64,000 nt of DNA from Pseudofrankia coriaricola (GTDB lineage: Bacteria > Actinomycetota > Actinomycetes > Frankiales > Frankiaceae), in the NCBI RefSeq assembly GCF_001854805.1, contig NZ_MBLO01000221.1, positions 16,424 through 80,423 of the forward strand, given 5' to 3'. Numbering within the stretch: position 1 is the stretch's first letter; every line of letters starts with the position of its first letter. This document shows, piece after piece, positions 33,339 through 42,916 of this stretch. A program made the position numbers and the translations under genes. The notes below the pieces were generated by a model. The model made no database searches. It saw only the letters and a program-made list of their open reading frames with translations, and was not told the DNA's origin.

Positions 33339-35273
33339 ATGGCGCGGAGTTCGCTGAGCGCCGAGGTCGAAGCCGGGGCGCGGCCTCGGACTGCGTCGGC
33401 GGCGGTGCGGCCGTCCTCCGGCGGATGGGCGCTGTCGCCGCCGTCCGCGAATCCGCCGCCGGACCGGGCGGCCCTCAAGCAACAGGCCCGACGGGACAAG
33501 GCGGCGGCCAAGCAGCTGCTGGCGCCGGTCAGCCGTTCGATCTCCCTGGCTGGACTGCTGGTCGCCGTGGCGGCGGTCTGCGCGGTGGTGCCCCTCGTCC
33601 TGATCGTCGAGGCGTGTCGGCGGCTCTCGCGGGAGCCGGTGGACACCGGCACGGTGACCGGTCTGGTGGTCGCGGCCTTTCTCGTCCTGGCGTTTCGTGG
33701 GCTACTGCAGGTGATCGGACTGGTCTGGGCGCACCAGATCGACGCGGGCTTCCAGCTGTCGCTGCGCCGGCAGTTGGCCGCCAAGCTTTCCCGGGTGCCC
33801 CTGGGGTGGTTCACCGAACGCAGTTCCGTGCGGGTCAAGCGGCTGCTGGCCGACGACGTCGAGGCGCTGCACTATCTCATCGCCCATGCGCGCCTCGAGT
33901 ACGTGAACGCGACGGTGACGCCCCTGGTCACCGTCGTCTACCTGTTCGTCGTCGACTGGAAGCTGACCCTGGTTCTCCTGGTCCCGGTGATCGCCTACCT
34001 GTTCGCGCTGAACGCCATGATGAGTCCGGCCCACAACGCGCGCCTGGGCCTGTTCAACCGCGGTGAACAGGCCGTGGAGGTCACCACGGTCGAGTTCGTC
34101 GACGGCATCTCGGTGGTCCGTGCCTTCGGCCAGACCCGCAAGGCGCACAAGGGCTTTCAGGATGCCGTCGACCGGTACGCCGATGCGCTGAGCGCCTGGA
34201 AGCTGCCGATGACCCGCATCCAGTCTTCGGCGGACATCCTGCTGGCGCCGGTGTTCCTGACCCTTGTGGTCACGGCCGCGGCGGTCGGGATGGCCGCTGC
34301 CGGCTGGGTCGAGCCGATGGATCTGGTTCCGTTCCTGCTCGTCGGCGTCGGGCTCGGCGCGAGCCTGCTCGGGTTGGCGTATGGCGCCCAGGCGCTACGT
34401 GAAGGGGCCTCCGCGGCGACCCGCCTACGCGAGCTGCAGCGCCTGCCCGAACTCGCCACGCCGGTGGAGCGTGACGAGGATGGGCGCGAAGCGGTGGCAC
34501 CCGGTCCGGGGCATGTCCAGTTCCGCGACGTCGGTTTCGGATACCGGAAGGGCCAGCCGGTGCTGCGCGATGTGAACGTCGAGCTCGCCCCGGGTACCGT
34601 GACCGCCCTGGTCGGCCCGAGCGGGTCGGGCAAGTCCACCTTGGCGCGCCTGCTCGCCCGGTTCTACGACGTGACCGACGGCGCGATCCTGATCGACGGG
34701 CGCGACGTCCGGGAGCTGCCCCTGGAGGAGCTCTACCGCACTGTCGGGTTCGTCCTGCAGGAGGTGCACCTCATCCGCGGCACGGTGGCCGACAACCTTC
34801 GACTGGCACGGCCTGCTGCCACACCGGCCGAGCTCGAGGACGCGGCCCGCACCGCACAGATCCACGACCGCATCGTGGCGCTCCCCCGAGGGTACGACTC
34901 GGAGATCGGGGTGGACGCGATCCTCTCCGGTGGCGAGGCACAACGTCTGTCGGTCGCCCGCACGCTGCTCGCCGACAGCCGGGTGCTGGTACTGGACGAG
35001 GCCACTGCCTACGCCGACCCGGAGGCCGAGGCGGCCGTCCAGGATGCCCTCGCCTCGCTGATCGCCGACCGCACGGTGCTGGTGATCGCCCATCGGCTGC
35101 ACACCATCACCGAGGTCGACCAGATCCTGGTCCTGTCCGACGGGCGGATCGTCGAACGCGGTGACCACACGACATTGCGACAGTCCGGCGGGCTGTACCA
35201 GCGGCTGTGGCAGGCGAACGAGGAGGCGATGGCGCTCCTCGCCGAGCGGGGCACGCACGAGGAGCTGGTCTGA
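33339..35273 (+). CDS. ABC transporter, fused permease-ATPase (IrtA-like core), pair 2
   Basis: A 644-residue half-transporter. About 55 polar residues precede six membrane helices (ISLAGLLVAVAAVCAVVPLV is the first). The ATPase has Walker A GPSGSGKST, Q-loop VLQEVHLIRGTVADNLR, signature LSGGEAQRLSVART, Walker B VLVLDEATAYADPEA and H-loop IAHRL. The ATG at 33339 follows a GGGGGG stretch; GTG one codon earlier is an alternative. It is the paralogue of the 25406-27337 protein (both share YDSxIGxDAxLSGGEAQR). The next gene starts one base after its stop. The upstream iron box implies iron-repressed siderophore transport. Confidence 0.93.
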   Translation: MARSSLSAEVEAGARPRTASAAVRPSSGGWALSPPSANPPPDRAALKQQARRDKAAAKQLLAPVSRSISLAGLLVAVAAVCAVVPLVLIVEACRRLSREPVDTGTVTGLVVAAFLVLAFRGLLQVIGLVWAHQIDAGFQLSLRRQLAAKLSRVPLGWFTERSSVRVKRLLADDVEALHYLIAHARLEYVNATVTPLVTVVYLFVVDWKLTLVLLVPVIAYLFALNAMMSPAHNARLGLFNRGEQAVEVTTVEFVDGISVVRAFGQTRKAHKGFQDAVDRYADALSAWKLPMTRIQSSADILLAPVFLTLVVTAAAVGMAAAGWVEPMDLVPFLLVGVGLGASLLGLAYGAQALREGASAATRLRELQRLPELATPVERDEDGREAVAPGPGHVQFRDVGFGYRKGQPVLRDVNVELAPGTVTALVGPSGSGKSTLARLLARFYDVTDGAILIDGRDVRELPLEELYRTVGFVLQEVHLIRGTVADNLRLARPAATPAELEDAARTAQIHDRIVALPRGYDSEIGVDAILSGGEAQRLSVARTLLADSRVLVLDEATAYADPEAEAAVQDALASLIADRTVLVIAHRLHTITEVDQILVLSDGRIVERGDHTTLRQSGGLYQRLWQANEEAMALLAERGTHEELV

Positions 35274-35274
35274 G

Positions 35275-37008
35275 ATGATCCGCAAGGCCATGGCCCTGGT
35301 GCCTGCTGACGCCCGCCGGCCGTTGCCGGCGTATCTGAGCGCGCTCGGCGTCTACAGCGTCGCCCAGGCCGCGGCGTACGTGGTGCTGGTCCCGCTGCTC
35401 GAGGGGTTCCTGGACCGCGATTGGGGCACGGCGTCGATCTGGCTGGCGGTGATGGCGGGCGCGGTCGCCATCGCCGCGATCGGTGCCTACCTGCAGTTCA
35501 TGCAGGGCCTGCGCATCGGTGTCGGCATGCTGCGCGGTGTCTCCACCCGCCTCGGCGACCACCTGAGCACGCTTCCGCTGGGCTGGTTCACCGGTCGCGA
35601 CTCCGCCGCCGTCGCGCGGGTCGTGGTGGGCGAGGTCCGCGAGGTCCTCGGCATCTTCGCCCACCTGCTCGCCGTTCTGATCACCAGCATCGCGGTCCCC
35701 CTGGGCATCGCGGTTGGACTGCTGTTCGTCGACTGGCGCCTCGGTGCGGCCATGCTCCTCGGGCTGCCGGTGATGGCCGTGGTCAATGCCCTCGCCGGGC
35801 GCTCCTACCGCGGCGCGGACGACCGGATGCATCGCGCCGCGGCCGAGGCCAACGCACGTGTGCTGGAGTTCGCCGTCGCCCAGTCGGCGCTTCGCGCGTT
35901 CGGCGCGGTCGGCAGCGGCACCCGCGCTCTGGACATCGCCCTGGTCAAGCAGCGACGCGCTTCGAAGGCGCTGACCGCGGCGGCCGTGCCGGGCCTTGTG
36001 GCCTTCACGCTGGTCGTGCAGCTGGTCTTCCTCATCCTGGTCTACCTGGTGGTCTCCTGGGCCACGGCGGGCGATGTCTCCGCGGCGTCGGCGATCGCGC
36101 TCATCGTGGTGACCGCGCGTTTCATCGATCCGCCGACCCACCTCGCCCACGTCGGGACCGCCGTCCGGGTCGCCTCCGCCGCGGTGGATCGAGTGCACGA
36201 TCTGCTGGAAGCCGAGGAGCTCCGCGACCCGGAGATCGACGCGCGACCCGCGGACAACTCGATCACCTTCGACAACGTCGGGTTCGGCTACGAGCCGGGT
36301 ACCCGGGTGGCCCGCGACCAGTCCTTCGTCGTTCCGGCCGGCACGACGACAGCCATCGTGGGGCCCAGTGGCTCGGGCAAGACGACGATGCTCCGCCTGG
36401 CCGCCCGGTTCTACGACGTCGACACCGGGGTCATCCGGATCGGCGGTCAGGATGTGCGCGAGATGTCGTTGGAGACCCTCATGGCGCAGATCTCGCCGGT
36501 GTTCCAGGACGTCTACCTGTTCAACCAGACGATCGAGGACAACATCCGGATCGGCCGGCCGGACGCCACCGACGCCGAGGTCCGCGAGGCCGCGCGGATC
36601 GCCGCGGTAGACGAGATCGTCGAGCGGCTGCCCGACGGCTGGTCGACCGTGGTCGGTGAGCGCGGGGCGAACGTTTCGGGTGGCGAACGGCAACGGATCT
36701 CGATCGCGCGGGCGCTGCTCAAGAACGCCCCGATCGTGCTGCTCGACGAGGCGACCAGTGCGCTGGACCCGTACAACGAGGCAGTCGTGGTCCGTGGGAT
36801 TCGAGAACTCATCGAGGGCAAGACCGTGGTGGTCGTCGCGCACAAACTGTCCACCGTCGCGCACGCCGACCAGATCCTGGTGGTCGAGGATGGCCAGATT
36901 GTCGACCGTGGCACCCACACCGAGCTCATCAGGCGCGAAGGGCGCTACGCACAGTTCTGTCGACAGCGAGACCGTGCACGGGGATGGCGGCTTGCGGCAG
37001 CGGGGTGA
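35275..37008 (+). CDS. ABC transporter, fused permease-ATPase (IrtB-like), pair 2
   Basis: A 577-residue partner half-transporter. Six membrane helices are followed by an ATPase with Walker A GPSGSGKTT, VFQDVYLFNQTIEDNIRIGR, signature VSGGERQRISIARALL, Walker B IVLLDEATSALDPYN and H-loop VVAHKL. The signature starts with VSGG, not LSGG. The ATG at 35275 sits one base after the upstream stop, with GAGGAG about ten bases before it. It is the paralogue of the 23649-25409 protein. The two-gene unit probably imports or exports the lipidated siderophore as a heterodimer. Confidence 0.93.
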   Translation: MIRKAMALVPADARRPLPAYLSALGVYSVAQAAAYVVLVPLLEGFLDRDWGTASIWLAVMAGAVAIAAIGAYLQFMQGLRIGVGMLRGVSTRLGDHLSTLPLGWFTGRDSAAVARVVVGEVREVLGIFAHLLAVLITSIAVPLGIAVGLLFVDWRLGAAMLLGLPVMAVVNALAGRSYRGADDRMHRAAAEANARVLEFAVAQSALRAFGAVGSGTRALDIALVKQRRASKALTAAAVPGLVAFTLVVQLVFLILVYLVVSWATAGDVSAASAIALIVVTARFIDPPTHLAHVGTAVRVASAAVDRVHDLLEAEELRDPEIDARPADNSITFDNVGFGYEPGTRVARDQSFVVPAGTTTAIVGPSGSGKTTMLRLAARFYDVDTGVIRIGGQDVREMSLETLMAQISPVFQDVYLFNQTIEDNIRIGRPDATDAEVREAARIAAVDEIVERLPDGWSTVVGERGANVSGGERQRISIARALLKNAPIVLLDEATSALDPYNEAVVVRGIRELIEGKTVVVVAHKLSTVAHADQILVVEDGQIVDRGTHTELIRREGRYAQFCRQRDRARGWRLAAAG

Positions 37009-37196
37009 AACGACGCGACACGTGTTTTCGGCCGGCGGACGCAACGCTGCGGCCAGCCTGAGCTTCCCATCATGACCGAAATCTCCTGGTCGCGCATCGG
37101 CGCAGGCCGGGCCGTGTGAGCCGGATTTCCGATCATGGTCGGAAGGGGCGAGGTTACGCGCAAATACGGGGGCTCGGGCTAGCCTTCGCGAGAAAG

Positions 37197-37215
37197 TTAG
37201 GTTAGCCTCACCTTC
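37197..37215 (+). promoter_or_regulatory. Iron box upstream of the mbtL-mbtM-mbtN-like operon
   Basis: TTAGGTTAGCCTCACCTTC matches the consensus at 15 of 19 positions with a perfect left half. It is 222 bases before the acyl carrier protein start. No other gene starts in between. Confidence 0.7.
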
Positions 37216-37437
37216 GTAACGCTAGAGCTCGCCGGCACGGCCCGTGCCGCCGGCCGCCTCGCCAGAGAGATCTGGGTCAGCTATCCGGGGGGATTCCGGT
37301 GTCTCGGTTTCTGGGAGACGCGTCCCTGCGCGACGTTCTGGAAACAGCCGGACACCCACCTGCGGCAGTCAGCACACGGGCCAGCGAATACCAGACTCGA
37401 TGAACGGCAATTTCGCAACGAACGACAAGGAGCCGGA

Positions 37438-37677
37438 ATGTCCGATGCGTTGAGTCCGGAGATGGAGCAGATCCTGCGGATCGACCTGCAGGTGGACACC
37501 TCGCGCATCACCCGGGAGTCGCACCTTATCGACGAGGTCGGCCTCGACTCGGTCGCCTTCGCCGTGGGGATGGTAGCGATCGAGGACACGTTCGGCGTGG
37601 TGTTGTCCGAGGAGGAGATGCTGAACTGCGAGACGGTGGCCGACCTGGAGGACGCCGTCCTCGCGAAGCGAGTCTAA
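37438..37677 (+). CDS. mbtL: Acyl carrier protein of the siderophore acyl chain (MbtL-like)
   Basis: A 79-residue acidic carrier protein. The phosphopantetheine site is Ser38 in DEVGLDSVAFAVGMV. The ATG at 37438 follows AAGGAG. It is the first of three tightly packed genes (two-base gap to the ligase, then an 11-base overlap) in the order carrier, ligase, dehydrogenase. In Mycobacterium the same three functions (MbtL, MbtM/FadD33, MbtN/FadE14) make and load the unsaturated acyl chain of mycobactin. The symbol is by analogy; an iron box lies upstream. Confidence 0.85.
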   Translation: MSDALSPEMEQILRIDLQVDTSRITRESHLIDEVGLDSVAFAVGMVAIEDTFGVVLSEEEMLNCETVADLEDAVLAKRV

Positions 37678-37679
37678 GC

Positions 37680-39356
37680 GTGGCGCAGGCGAGCGTGGCG
37701 CAGGCGAACGGCAATCTGGACGAGATCGCCAGGTCGAGTGATCTGGCCACGACGGTCAGCCGAGCGATGCGCGCCGGAGACGGGACGCTGTCGGTGCTCG
37801 ACGCGGCGTCCGGCGCATGGGAAACCCGCCCGTGGCGAGAGGTCCATGCCCGCGCCGAACAGATCGCCACGCAGATCCTCACCGAGAGCGAAGGCCGCGA
37901 ACCGAGCGCCGTCGGCCTGATCGGGGCCCCGACCGTGGATCTGATCGCGGCCATTCAGGGCGCCTGGTTGGCCGGGGTCGCGGTGTCCATTCTCCCCGGT
38001 CCGATCCGGGGCGCCGACGAGCAGCGTTGGGCCCAAAGCACCTACGCACGGTTCGTCGGCATCGGTGTGGGCACCGTGCTCGGTTCCGGCAAGCAGCTCA
38101 CGCCGCTGTCGAAGGTCGACGGGCGGCTGCGGATCGCGCGGGTCGAACAGTACGGGCGAGACGCCGACATCACTGGCTTCGTCGGGCGTCACGTCGGTCC
38201 CGACGCCGCGGCCGTGCTGCAGGGCACCGCCGGCTCGACCGGCGAACCCAAGACGGCGGTCATGTCGGCCGCGGCCGTCCGCAGCAACATCGCGGAGCTG
38301 GTCGCGCGTCTCGAACTGCGTCCCACCCACGACGTCGAACTGAGCTGGCTGCCCATGTACCACGACATGGGGCTGATCGTCGTGATCGTCGCCATGGCCA
38401 CCGGTACTCCACTGTGGATCGCGCCCAGTTCCGCCTTCGTGACGGCACCTTTCAAGTGGCTGCAGTGGCTCACCGAGTCCCGGGCCACCATCACCGCGGC
38501 GCCCAACTTCGCCTACGACATCGTGGGTAGGTACGGGCGCCGGGTCGAGAACGCCGACCTGTCGCACCTGCGATACGTGATCAGCGGTGGCGAACCGATT
38601 GACGCGGACGCGTTCGACGCCTTCCTCGACGTGGCGGCCAAGTTCGGGCTCGACCGCGACGCGGCCGCGCCGGCCTACGGCATGGCCGAATCGACATGCG
38701 CGGTCACCATGCCCGCGCCCGGCGAGGGCGCGCAGTACGACGAGGTGACCGTCACCTCACCCGAGGATGGTGGTCACCCCGTCCGCCGTCGATACGCGAT
38801 ACTCGGCGGGCCGCTGGGCGGGATGCAGGTCCGCATCGTCGAGGCGAATGGTGTCGACATCCCCCGGATCGACAATCGGGATGTAGGACACGTCGAGATC
38901 CGCGGCACGTCGATGATGACGGGCTATCTGGGGCACGCGCCGCTCGGCGACGGTGAATGGTTTCCCACCGGCGACCTTGGCTACCTCGTCGGCGACCGTC
39001 CGGTGATCTGTGGCCGGGCCAAGGAAATCGTCGTCGTCGCTGGTCGCAACCTGTTTCCCGTGGAGATCGAGCGGTGCGTGGCGAGTGTGCGCGGTGTCCG
39101 CGGCGGCCGTGTGGTGGCGGTGGCGCTTGACGGGGCGTCAGCCCGCCCCGGGTTGGTGATCGTAGCCGAGTTCCGCGGCGGCGACCCCGAGTCCGCCCGC
39201 CGCGAGGTGATCGCCGCGGTGGCCTCCGAGTGCGGTGTCGTCCCGGCCGACGTGGTGTTCGTGAGACCCAGTGCGCTGCCGCTGACCACCTCCGGCAAGC
39301 TGCGCCGCCTGGAGACCAGGAAACTACTCGAGTCGGGATGTTGGAATGACCGTTGA
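37680..39356 (+). CDS. mbtM: Fatty acyl-AMP ligase / acyl-ACP synthetase (MbtM/FadD33-like)
   Basis: A 558-residue ANL enzyme that activates a fatty acid as acyl-AMP and loads it on the neighbouring carrier protein. The P-loop is [13 protein letters not shown]. It has the FAAL-type [15 protein letters not shown], then [27 protein letters not shown] (A5), [20 protein letters not shown] (A7-A8) and [13 protein letters not shown] (A10). The GTG at 37680 is two bases after the carrier stop. [10 protein letters not shown] is characteristic of fatty acyl-AMP ligases, not CoA ligases, which supports the MbtM assignment. It belongs to the iron-box operon. Confidence 0.9.
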   Translation: MAQASVAQANGNLDEIARSSDLATTVSRAMRAGDGTLSVLDAASGAWETRPWREVHARAEQIATQILTESEGREPSAVGLIGAPTVDLIAAIQGAWLAGVAVSILPGPIRGADEQRWAQSTYARFVGIGVGTVLGSGKQLTPLSKVDGRLRIARVEQYGRDADITGFVGRHVGPDAAAVLQGTAGSTGEPKTAVMSAAAVRSNIAELVARLELRPTHDVELSWLPMYHDMGLIVVIVAMATGTPLWIAPSSAFVTAPFKWLQWLTESRATITAAPNFAYDIVGRYGRRVENADLSHLRYVISGGEPIDADAFDAFLDVAAKFGLDRDAAAPAYGMAESTCAVTMPAPGEGAQYDEVTVTSPEDGGHPVRRRYAILGGPLGGMQVRIVEANGVDIPRIDNRDVGHVEIRGTSMMTGYLGHAPLGDGEWFPTGDLGYLVGDRPVICGRAKEIVVVAGRNLFPVEIERCVASVRGVRGGRVVAVALDGASARPGLVIVAEFRGGDPESARREVIAAVASECGVVPADVVFVRPSALPLTTSGKLRRLETRKLLESGCWNDR

Positions 39357-40503
39357 CGCGTCGGTCGAAGGCTACCGGGACCTGCTGAAGTCCGTATTCG
39401 ACGACCAGGTGCGAGAGTGGGTGGCCGAGGCGGAGGCCACCCGGCGGTTCCCGCGCCTGTTGCTGCGACGGATGGGGGCCGCCGGGGTCTTCGCCGAGAA
39501 ATGGGGTGATCGCACCACTCCCGACCTCGCCAAGCTCAACGAGTTGTCCTACACACTCGGCCGGCTGGGATCGGCAGGGGTCAGTGTCGGCGTCAGCCTG
39601 CACGACTCGGCGATCTCGATCATGCGCCGCTTCGGCCGATCCGCGATGCTGAAGTCGGTGGCAGAACAGGCGATCCGCGGTGAAGCAGTGCTCTGCCTGG
39701 CCGCCTCCGAGTCGTCCGGTGGATCCGACCTGCAGATCGTCGAAACGGAGGTGTGCACCGAGGGTGACGGGTTGCGGGTGAAGGGCCGCAAGAAGTTCGT
39801 CTCGCTGTCACCACTCGCCGACTACATCCTGGTCGTCGCCCGCAGCGTGAACCATGATCCATCGAGCCGGCACGGCAGCGTCGCCCTCGTGCTGGTACCC
39901 ACCGGCAAGGTCACCATCATGCCGCCCTACGCCACGGTGAGCGCCGGGCCGCTCGAGACGTCGGCCGTGGAGATCGACACCTGGGTGCCGGCCGACCATC
40001 TGATCGCTCGGGCCGGGACGGGCCTGGCAGTGGTGAGCTGGGGGCTGGCCCACGAGCGTCTTTCCGTCGCCGGGCAGGTCGCCGCATCCTGCGATCAGGT
40101 GCTGGGCATCACGCTGGCCAGAATGCAGGAGCGTACCCAGTTCGGCAAGAAGCTGATCGACCACCAGGCGTTGCGGCTGCGGGTGGCGGACCTGCAGGCG
40201 CGGGTGGACATGCTTCGGTACGCGCTGACCGGGATCGCCGCCGGCGGGCAGCTGGACCTCCGCACCGCGGCGGCGATGAAGGTGTCAGCGGCCCGCCTTG
40301 GCGAGGAGGTCATCGGTGAATGCATGCATATCTTCGGTGGCTCGGCGTTCCTCACCGACGAGACGCCGTTGGCGCGCTGGTGGCGTGACATGAAGCTCGC
40401 CCGCGTCGGCGGAGGCACCGACGAAGTCCTCTGGGAGCTCGTCGCGGCGGCGATGAAGCCGGACGTCGAGGGTTATCGGGCGTTCTCCGCCGCTATCAGC
40501 TGA
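39346..40503 (+). CDS. mbtN: Acyl-ACP/acyl-CoA dehydrogenase (MbtN/FadE14-like)
   Basis: A 385-residue flavoprotein of the acyl-CoA dehydrogenase family. Landmarks are [19 protein letters not shown] (flavin loop), [40 protein letters not shown] and the C-terminal [20 protein letters not shown] and [13 protein letters not shown], where the usual catalytic Glu motif lies. It probably introduces the double bond in the acyl chain held by the carrier protein. Its ATG overlaps the end of the ligase gene by 11 bases. Position and order support the MbtN role. Confidence 0.9.
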   Translation: MTVDASVEGYRDLLKSVFDDQVREWVAEAEATRRFPRLLLRRMGAAGVFAEKWGDRTTPDLAKLNELSYTLGRLGSAGVSVGVSLHDSAISIMRRFGRSAMLKSVAEQAIRGEAVLCLAASESSGGSDLQIVETEVCTEGDGLRVKGRKKFVSLSPLADYILVVARSVNHDPSSRHGSVALVLVPTGKVTIMPPYATVSAGPLETSAVEIDTWVPADHLIARAGTGLAVVSWGLAHERLSVAGQVAASCDQVLGITLARMQERTQFGKKLIDHQALRLRVADLQARVDMLRYALTGIAAGGQLDLRTAAAMKVSAARLGEEVIGECMHIFGGSAFLTDETPLARWWRDMKLARVGGGTDEVLWELVAAAMKPDVEGYRAFSAAIS

Positions 40504-40664
40504 CGGCAACGGACAGCGTCCGGAACAAGCGGACGAACGGGCGCGTCCGCGCGGCCAGCACGCCGGCGTCCGTGGGCAGCTCGTGCGGCGTATACCAACC
40601 GTCACCGTCGGGCCGCCGACCGGCTCGACGATGCGCGGACCAGGACTTCCGCGCGGCGGACAAC

Positions 40665-40683
40665 TTAGGTTAGGCTTCCCTTA
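40665..40683 (+). promoter_or_regulatory. Iron box upstream of the second SIP gene
   Basis: TTAGGTTAGGCTTCCCTTA matches the consensus at 16 of 19 positions, including the first 12 in a row. It lies 30 bases before the GTG start. Confidence 0.8.
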
Positions 40684-40712
40684 TTATCCGGTTGGGTAGG
40701 GGGTGGGGCATC

Positions 40713-41618
40713 GTGGCGGGGATCCGACAGGAGATCCGGCGCATCACTCGGGACGGATCCTCGCGGATCGCCTGTGTCGTCCGGGTCGAGTCGGTGGTCG
40801 CGCTGTCTCCCGGTTTCGCCAGGGTCACGGTCCACGGCGACGGTCTCGACGCGTACCGCGAGGTCATGGCCGCTGACGCGTTCAAGGCCATGCTTCCTCC
40901 GGACGGTCCCTCGACGGCCGACGACGTCGAATGGGACGCGTACGGCCTGCCTCGCTGGCGGTCCGCGGGCCGCGCACCGCAGTACCGGGCGTTCACCGTC
41001 CGTCGTTTTGACCCGGCGGCGCGCAGCCTCGAGTTCGACACCATGCTCCACGCCGGCGGGCTGGTCCGGTCCTGGCTGGACCGCGTTTGCCCGGGCGACG
41101 CCTTCGGCCTCGTCGGGATGCGGCGTGATTTCTACGCCGCGCAGGGGGTGACCCGCCATCTGATCGTCGCGGACTCGAGCGCGCTGCCCGCCGTGGCGGC
41201 CATCGTCGAGTCGCTGCCCCCGGATGTCGAGGCGTCGGTCTACCTCGCCGTCGACGATGAGGATGACGCGGCGCTCGTGCCCACGCGCGACAACGTCCGC
41301 GTCCGCGCCGTGTCCGGCGGTTCGCCCGCCGGCGCGGGCTCGCCGCTGGAGCAGACGGTGCGGCTGCACGAACGACCGGGTGGGCGGGTGCAGGCCTGGC
41401 TCGCGGCGGAGGCGGGCGTGGTCAGGGCACTGCGCCGATGGGCGCTGGGGGAACTCGCCGTCTCGGCGGACGACCTGCACGCCACCGCCTACTGGAAGGC
41501 CGGTCTGGACAGCGAGGCCCGTGACGGGGCCGACCTCGTCCGTTACCAGTCGGAGCTTGCCGCGGGTGCCGACCCGACCGACCCGGCCGTCCGCGAGCGC
41601 GTCGAGCTCGAGGTCTGA
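40713..41618 (+). CDS. Second siderophore-interacting protein (ViuB-like)
   Basis: A 301-residue SIP-family protein. The FAD region is APQYRAFTVRRFDPAARSLE with an R-A-F-T variant of the usual R-x-Y-T/S, then GLVRSWLDRVCPGDAFGLVG, HLIVADSSALPAVAAIVESL and a late LHATAYWKAG, the conserved C-terminal motif. It should reduce ferric siderophore with NAD(P)H. GTG at 40713 is chosen because GGGGGTGGGG precedes it; a TTG seven codons earlier is possible. Sequence landmarks differ from those of the 32118-32822 SIP, so the two may act on different siderophores or states. The iron box at 40665 controls it. Confidence 0.92.
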   Translation: MAGIRQEIRRITRDGSSRIACVVRVESVVALSPGFARVTVHGDGLDAYREVMAADAFKAMLPPDGPSTADDVEWDAYGLPRWRSAGRAPQYRAFTVRRFDPAARSLEFDTMLHAGGLVRSWLDRVCPGDAFGLVGMRRDFYAAQGVTRHLIVADSSALPAVAAIVESLPPDVEASVYLAVDDEDDAALVPTRDNVRVRAVSGGSPAGAGSPLEQTVRLHERPGGRVQAWLAAEAGVVRALRRWALGELAVSADDLHATAYWKAGLDSEARDGADLVRYQSELAAGADPTDPAVRERVELEV

Positions 41619-41719
41619 GCCGTCGGCGGCGAGGCGTGACCGAAAGCCGGGCCGGCACCGAGGCGCGCGGACGGGTAGGCGGACGGGTAGGTAGCCAGCC
41701 CAGAGGGTGGTTACTTTGG

Positions 41720-41738
41720 TTTGGTTAGGTTAACCTAA
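41720..41738 (+). promoter_or_regulatory. Iron box upstream of the dehydrogenase/MbtK-like unit
   Basis: TTTGGTTAGGTTAACCTAA matches the consensus at 17 of 19 positions and contains a perfect 14-base palindrome TTAGGTTAACCTAA. It ends 28 bases before the start of the following gene. Confidence 0.85.
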
Positions 41739-41766
41739 GGCACCTCGGACCGATATGGGAGGTGCG

Positions 41767-42657
41767 GTGAAAACTGGGTTCATCGGGCTCGGCACGATGG
41801 GGCGGCCCATGGCCAGGCGGCTGCTGGCCGCGGGGCATGAGCTGGCGTGCGCGTCCCGGTCTCCCGGGCCCGTGCGGGAACTCGCCGCTCTCGGGGCCGA
41901 GCCGCTGCCGACCGCCGCCGACGTCGTGGCGCGATCGGAGATCACCTTCCTGTGCCTGCCGGACGACGAGGCGGTACGCTCGGTCGTCGTCGAATGCCTG
42001 CCGGTCGTCCGCGGCCGCACGATCGTCGACCACTCGACCGTCGGCCCCGACACCGAGGCGCGACTGGGCGAGCTCGTCCGCAAGGGGGGCGGCCACTATC
42101 TCGACGCGCCGGTCTCGGGCGGTCCGCAGGGCGCCGAGGCGGGCACGCTCGCGGTCATGGTCGGCGGCGAGGCGGACGAGTTCGAGACCGTGCGACCGGT
42201 CATCGACGCCTACGCCGGCTACGTCGCGCTGGCGGGCGACGTCGGCGCCGGCCAGGTCGTCAAGCTCTGCAACCAGGTGCTGGTGTGCGCCCAGCTGCTC
42301 ACGCTGGCCGAGTGCGCGGAGCTGGCCCAGCGCTCCGGTGTGGACCCCCAGGCGCTGCACGACGTGCTCGGCCACTCCACCGGCGACAGCTTCATCGCCC
42401 GCTCCCGCTTTCCAGTACCGGGGGTCGCGCCCCAGAGCCCGGCCTCCAACGACTGGCGGCCCGACTTCACCACCGCCCTGATGCACAAGGACATCGACCT
42501 CGCCTGGGCGCACGGCAACCGGATCGGTGCCCCGCCGCGCTCGGCGCTGCGCGTCCTGGACCTGCTCGCGGAGAACATCCGGTCCGGCAACGCCGGGCTC
42601 GACTTCTCCTCCTTCGCGGCGCTGGTGCCGGCCCGTCCCAGGCAGGAGACGTACTGA
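41767..42657 (+). CDS. NAD(P)-binding beta-hydroxyacid dehydrogenase-like protein
   Basis: A 296-residue member of the 6-phosphogluconate/3-hydroxyisobutyrate dehydrogenase superfamily. The Rossmann motif [20 protein letters not shown] is followed by the substrate-binding signature [20 protein letters not shown] and the catalytic-Lys segment [18 protein letters not shown] at 41767 follows GGGAGG; an ATG four codons upstream is less well placed. Enzymes of this family act on beta-hydroxy acids or reduce imines. It is not a standard siderophore gene, yet it sits right behind a near-perfect iron box and before the MbtK-like gene, so a role in precursor supply or tailoring is plausible. Confidence 0.9.
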   Translation: MKTGFIGLGTMGRPMARRLLAAGHELACASRSPGPVRELAALGAEPLPTAADVVARSEITFLCLPDDEAVRSVVVECLPVVRGRTIVDHSTVGPDTEARLGELVRKGGGHYLDAPVSGGPQGAEAGTLAVMVGGEADEFETVRPVIDAYAGYVALAGDVGAGQVVKLCNQVLVCAQLLTLAECAELAQRSGVDPQALHDVLGHSTGDSFIARSRFPVPGVAPQSPASNDWRPDFTTALMHKDIDLAWAHGNRIGAPPRSALRVLDLLAENIRSGNAGLDFSSFAALVPARPRQETY

Positions 42658-42679
42658 TCGGCCGCTGACAGCGCCGATC
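42656..42679 (+). terminator. Possible weak hairpin after the dehydrogenase gene
   Basis: GATCGGC (42656-42662) can pair with GCCGATC (42673-42679). It overlaps the stop codon. It may be a transcript-processing or partial termination site. Confidence 0.3.
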
Positions 42680-42916
42680 GCCGGTGCCCACCGCACCACC
42701 GCTGACCATCTCTGACCTGCACGTCCCGGCGCGCCTGGAAACCGGCGCGGGGCGCACGCCCACGCCCTCAGGCGGCCTGCCCTGGCCCAGGTGGCCGGGA
42801 CGGCGCCACGACACGGCCACCGCCCGGCCACCGACCATCCGCTCCCGTCACGGCTCCGGCCAGTGAGGCCGGCCGCGGCCACCGCCAGGTACCGATCCCG
42901 ATGGAGGACATCAGAC

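Noticed and set aside
35107..37044. A 645-residue minus-strand frame opposite ABC pair 2
   Set aside because: It is a shadow of the ABC gene with composition typical of reverse-strand frames in GC-rich DNA.
40530..40549. CGGACG/CGTCCG inverted repeat after the acyl-ACP dehydrogenase gene as a terminator
   Set aside because: A 6-bp stem is too short to stand out in DNA of this composition.
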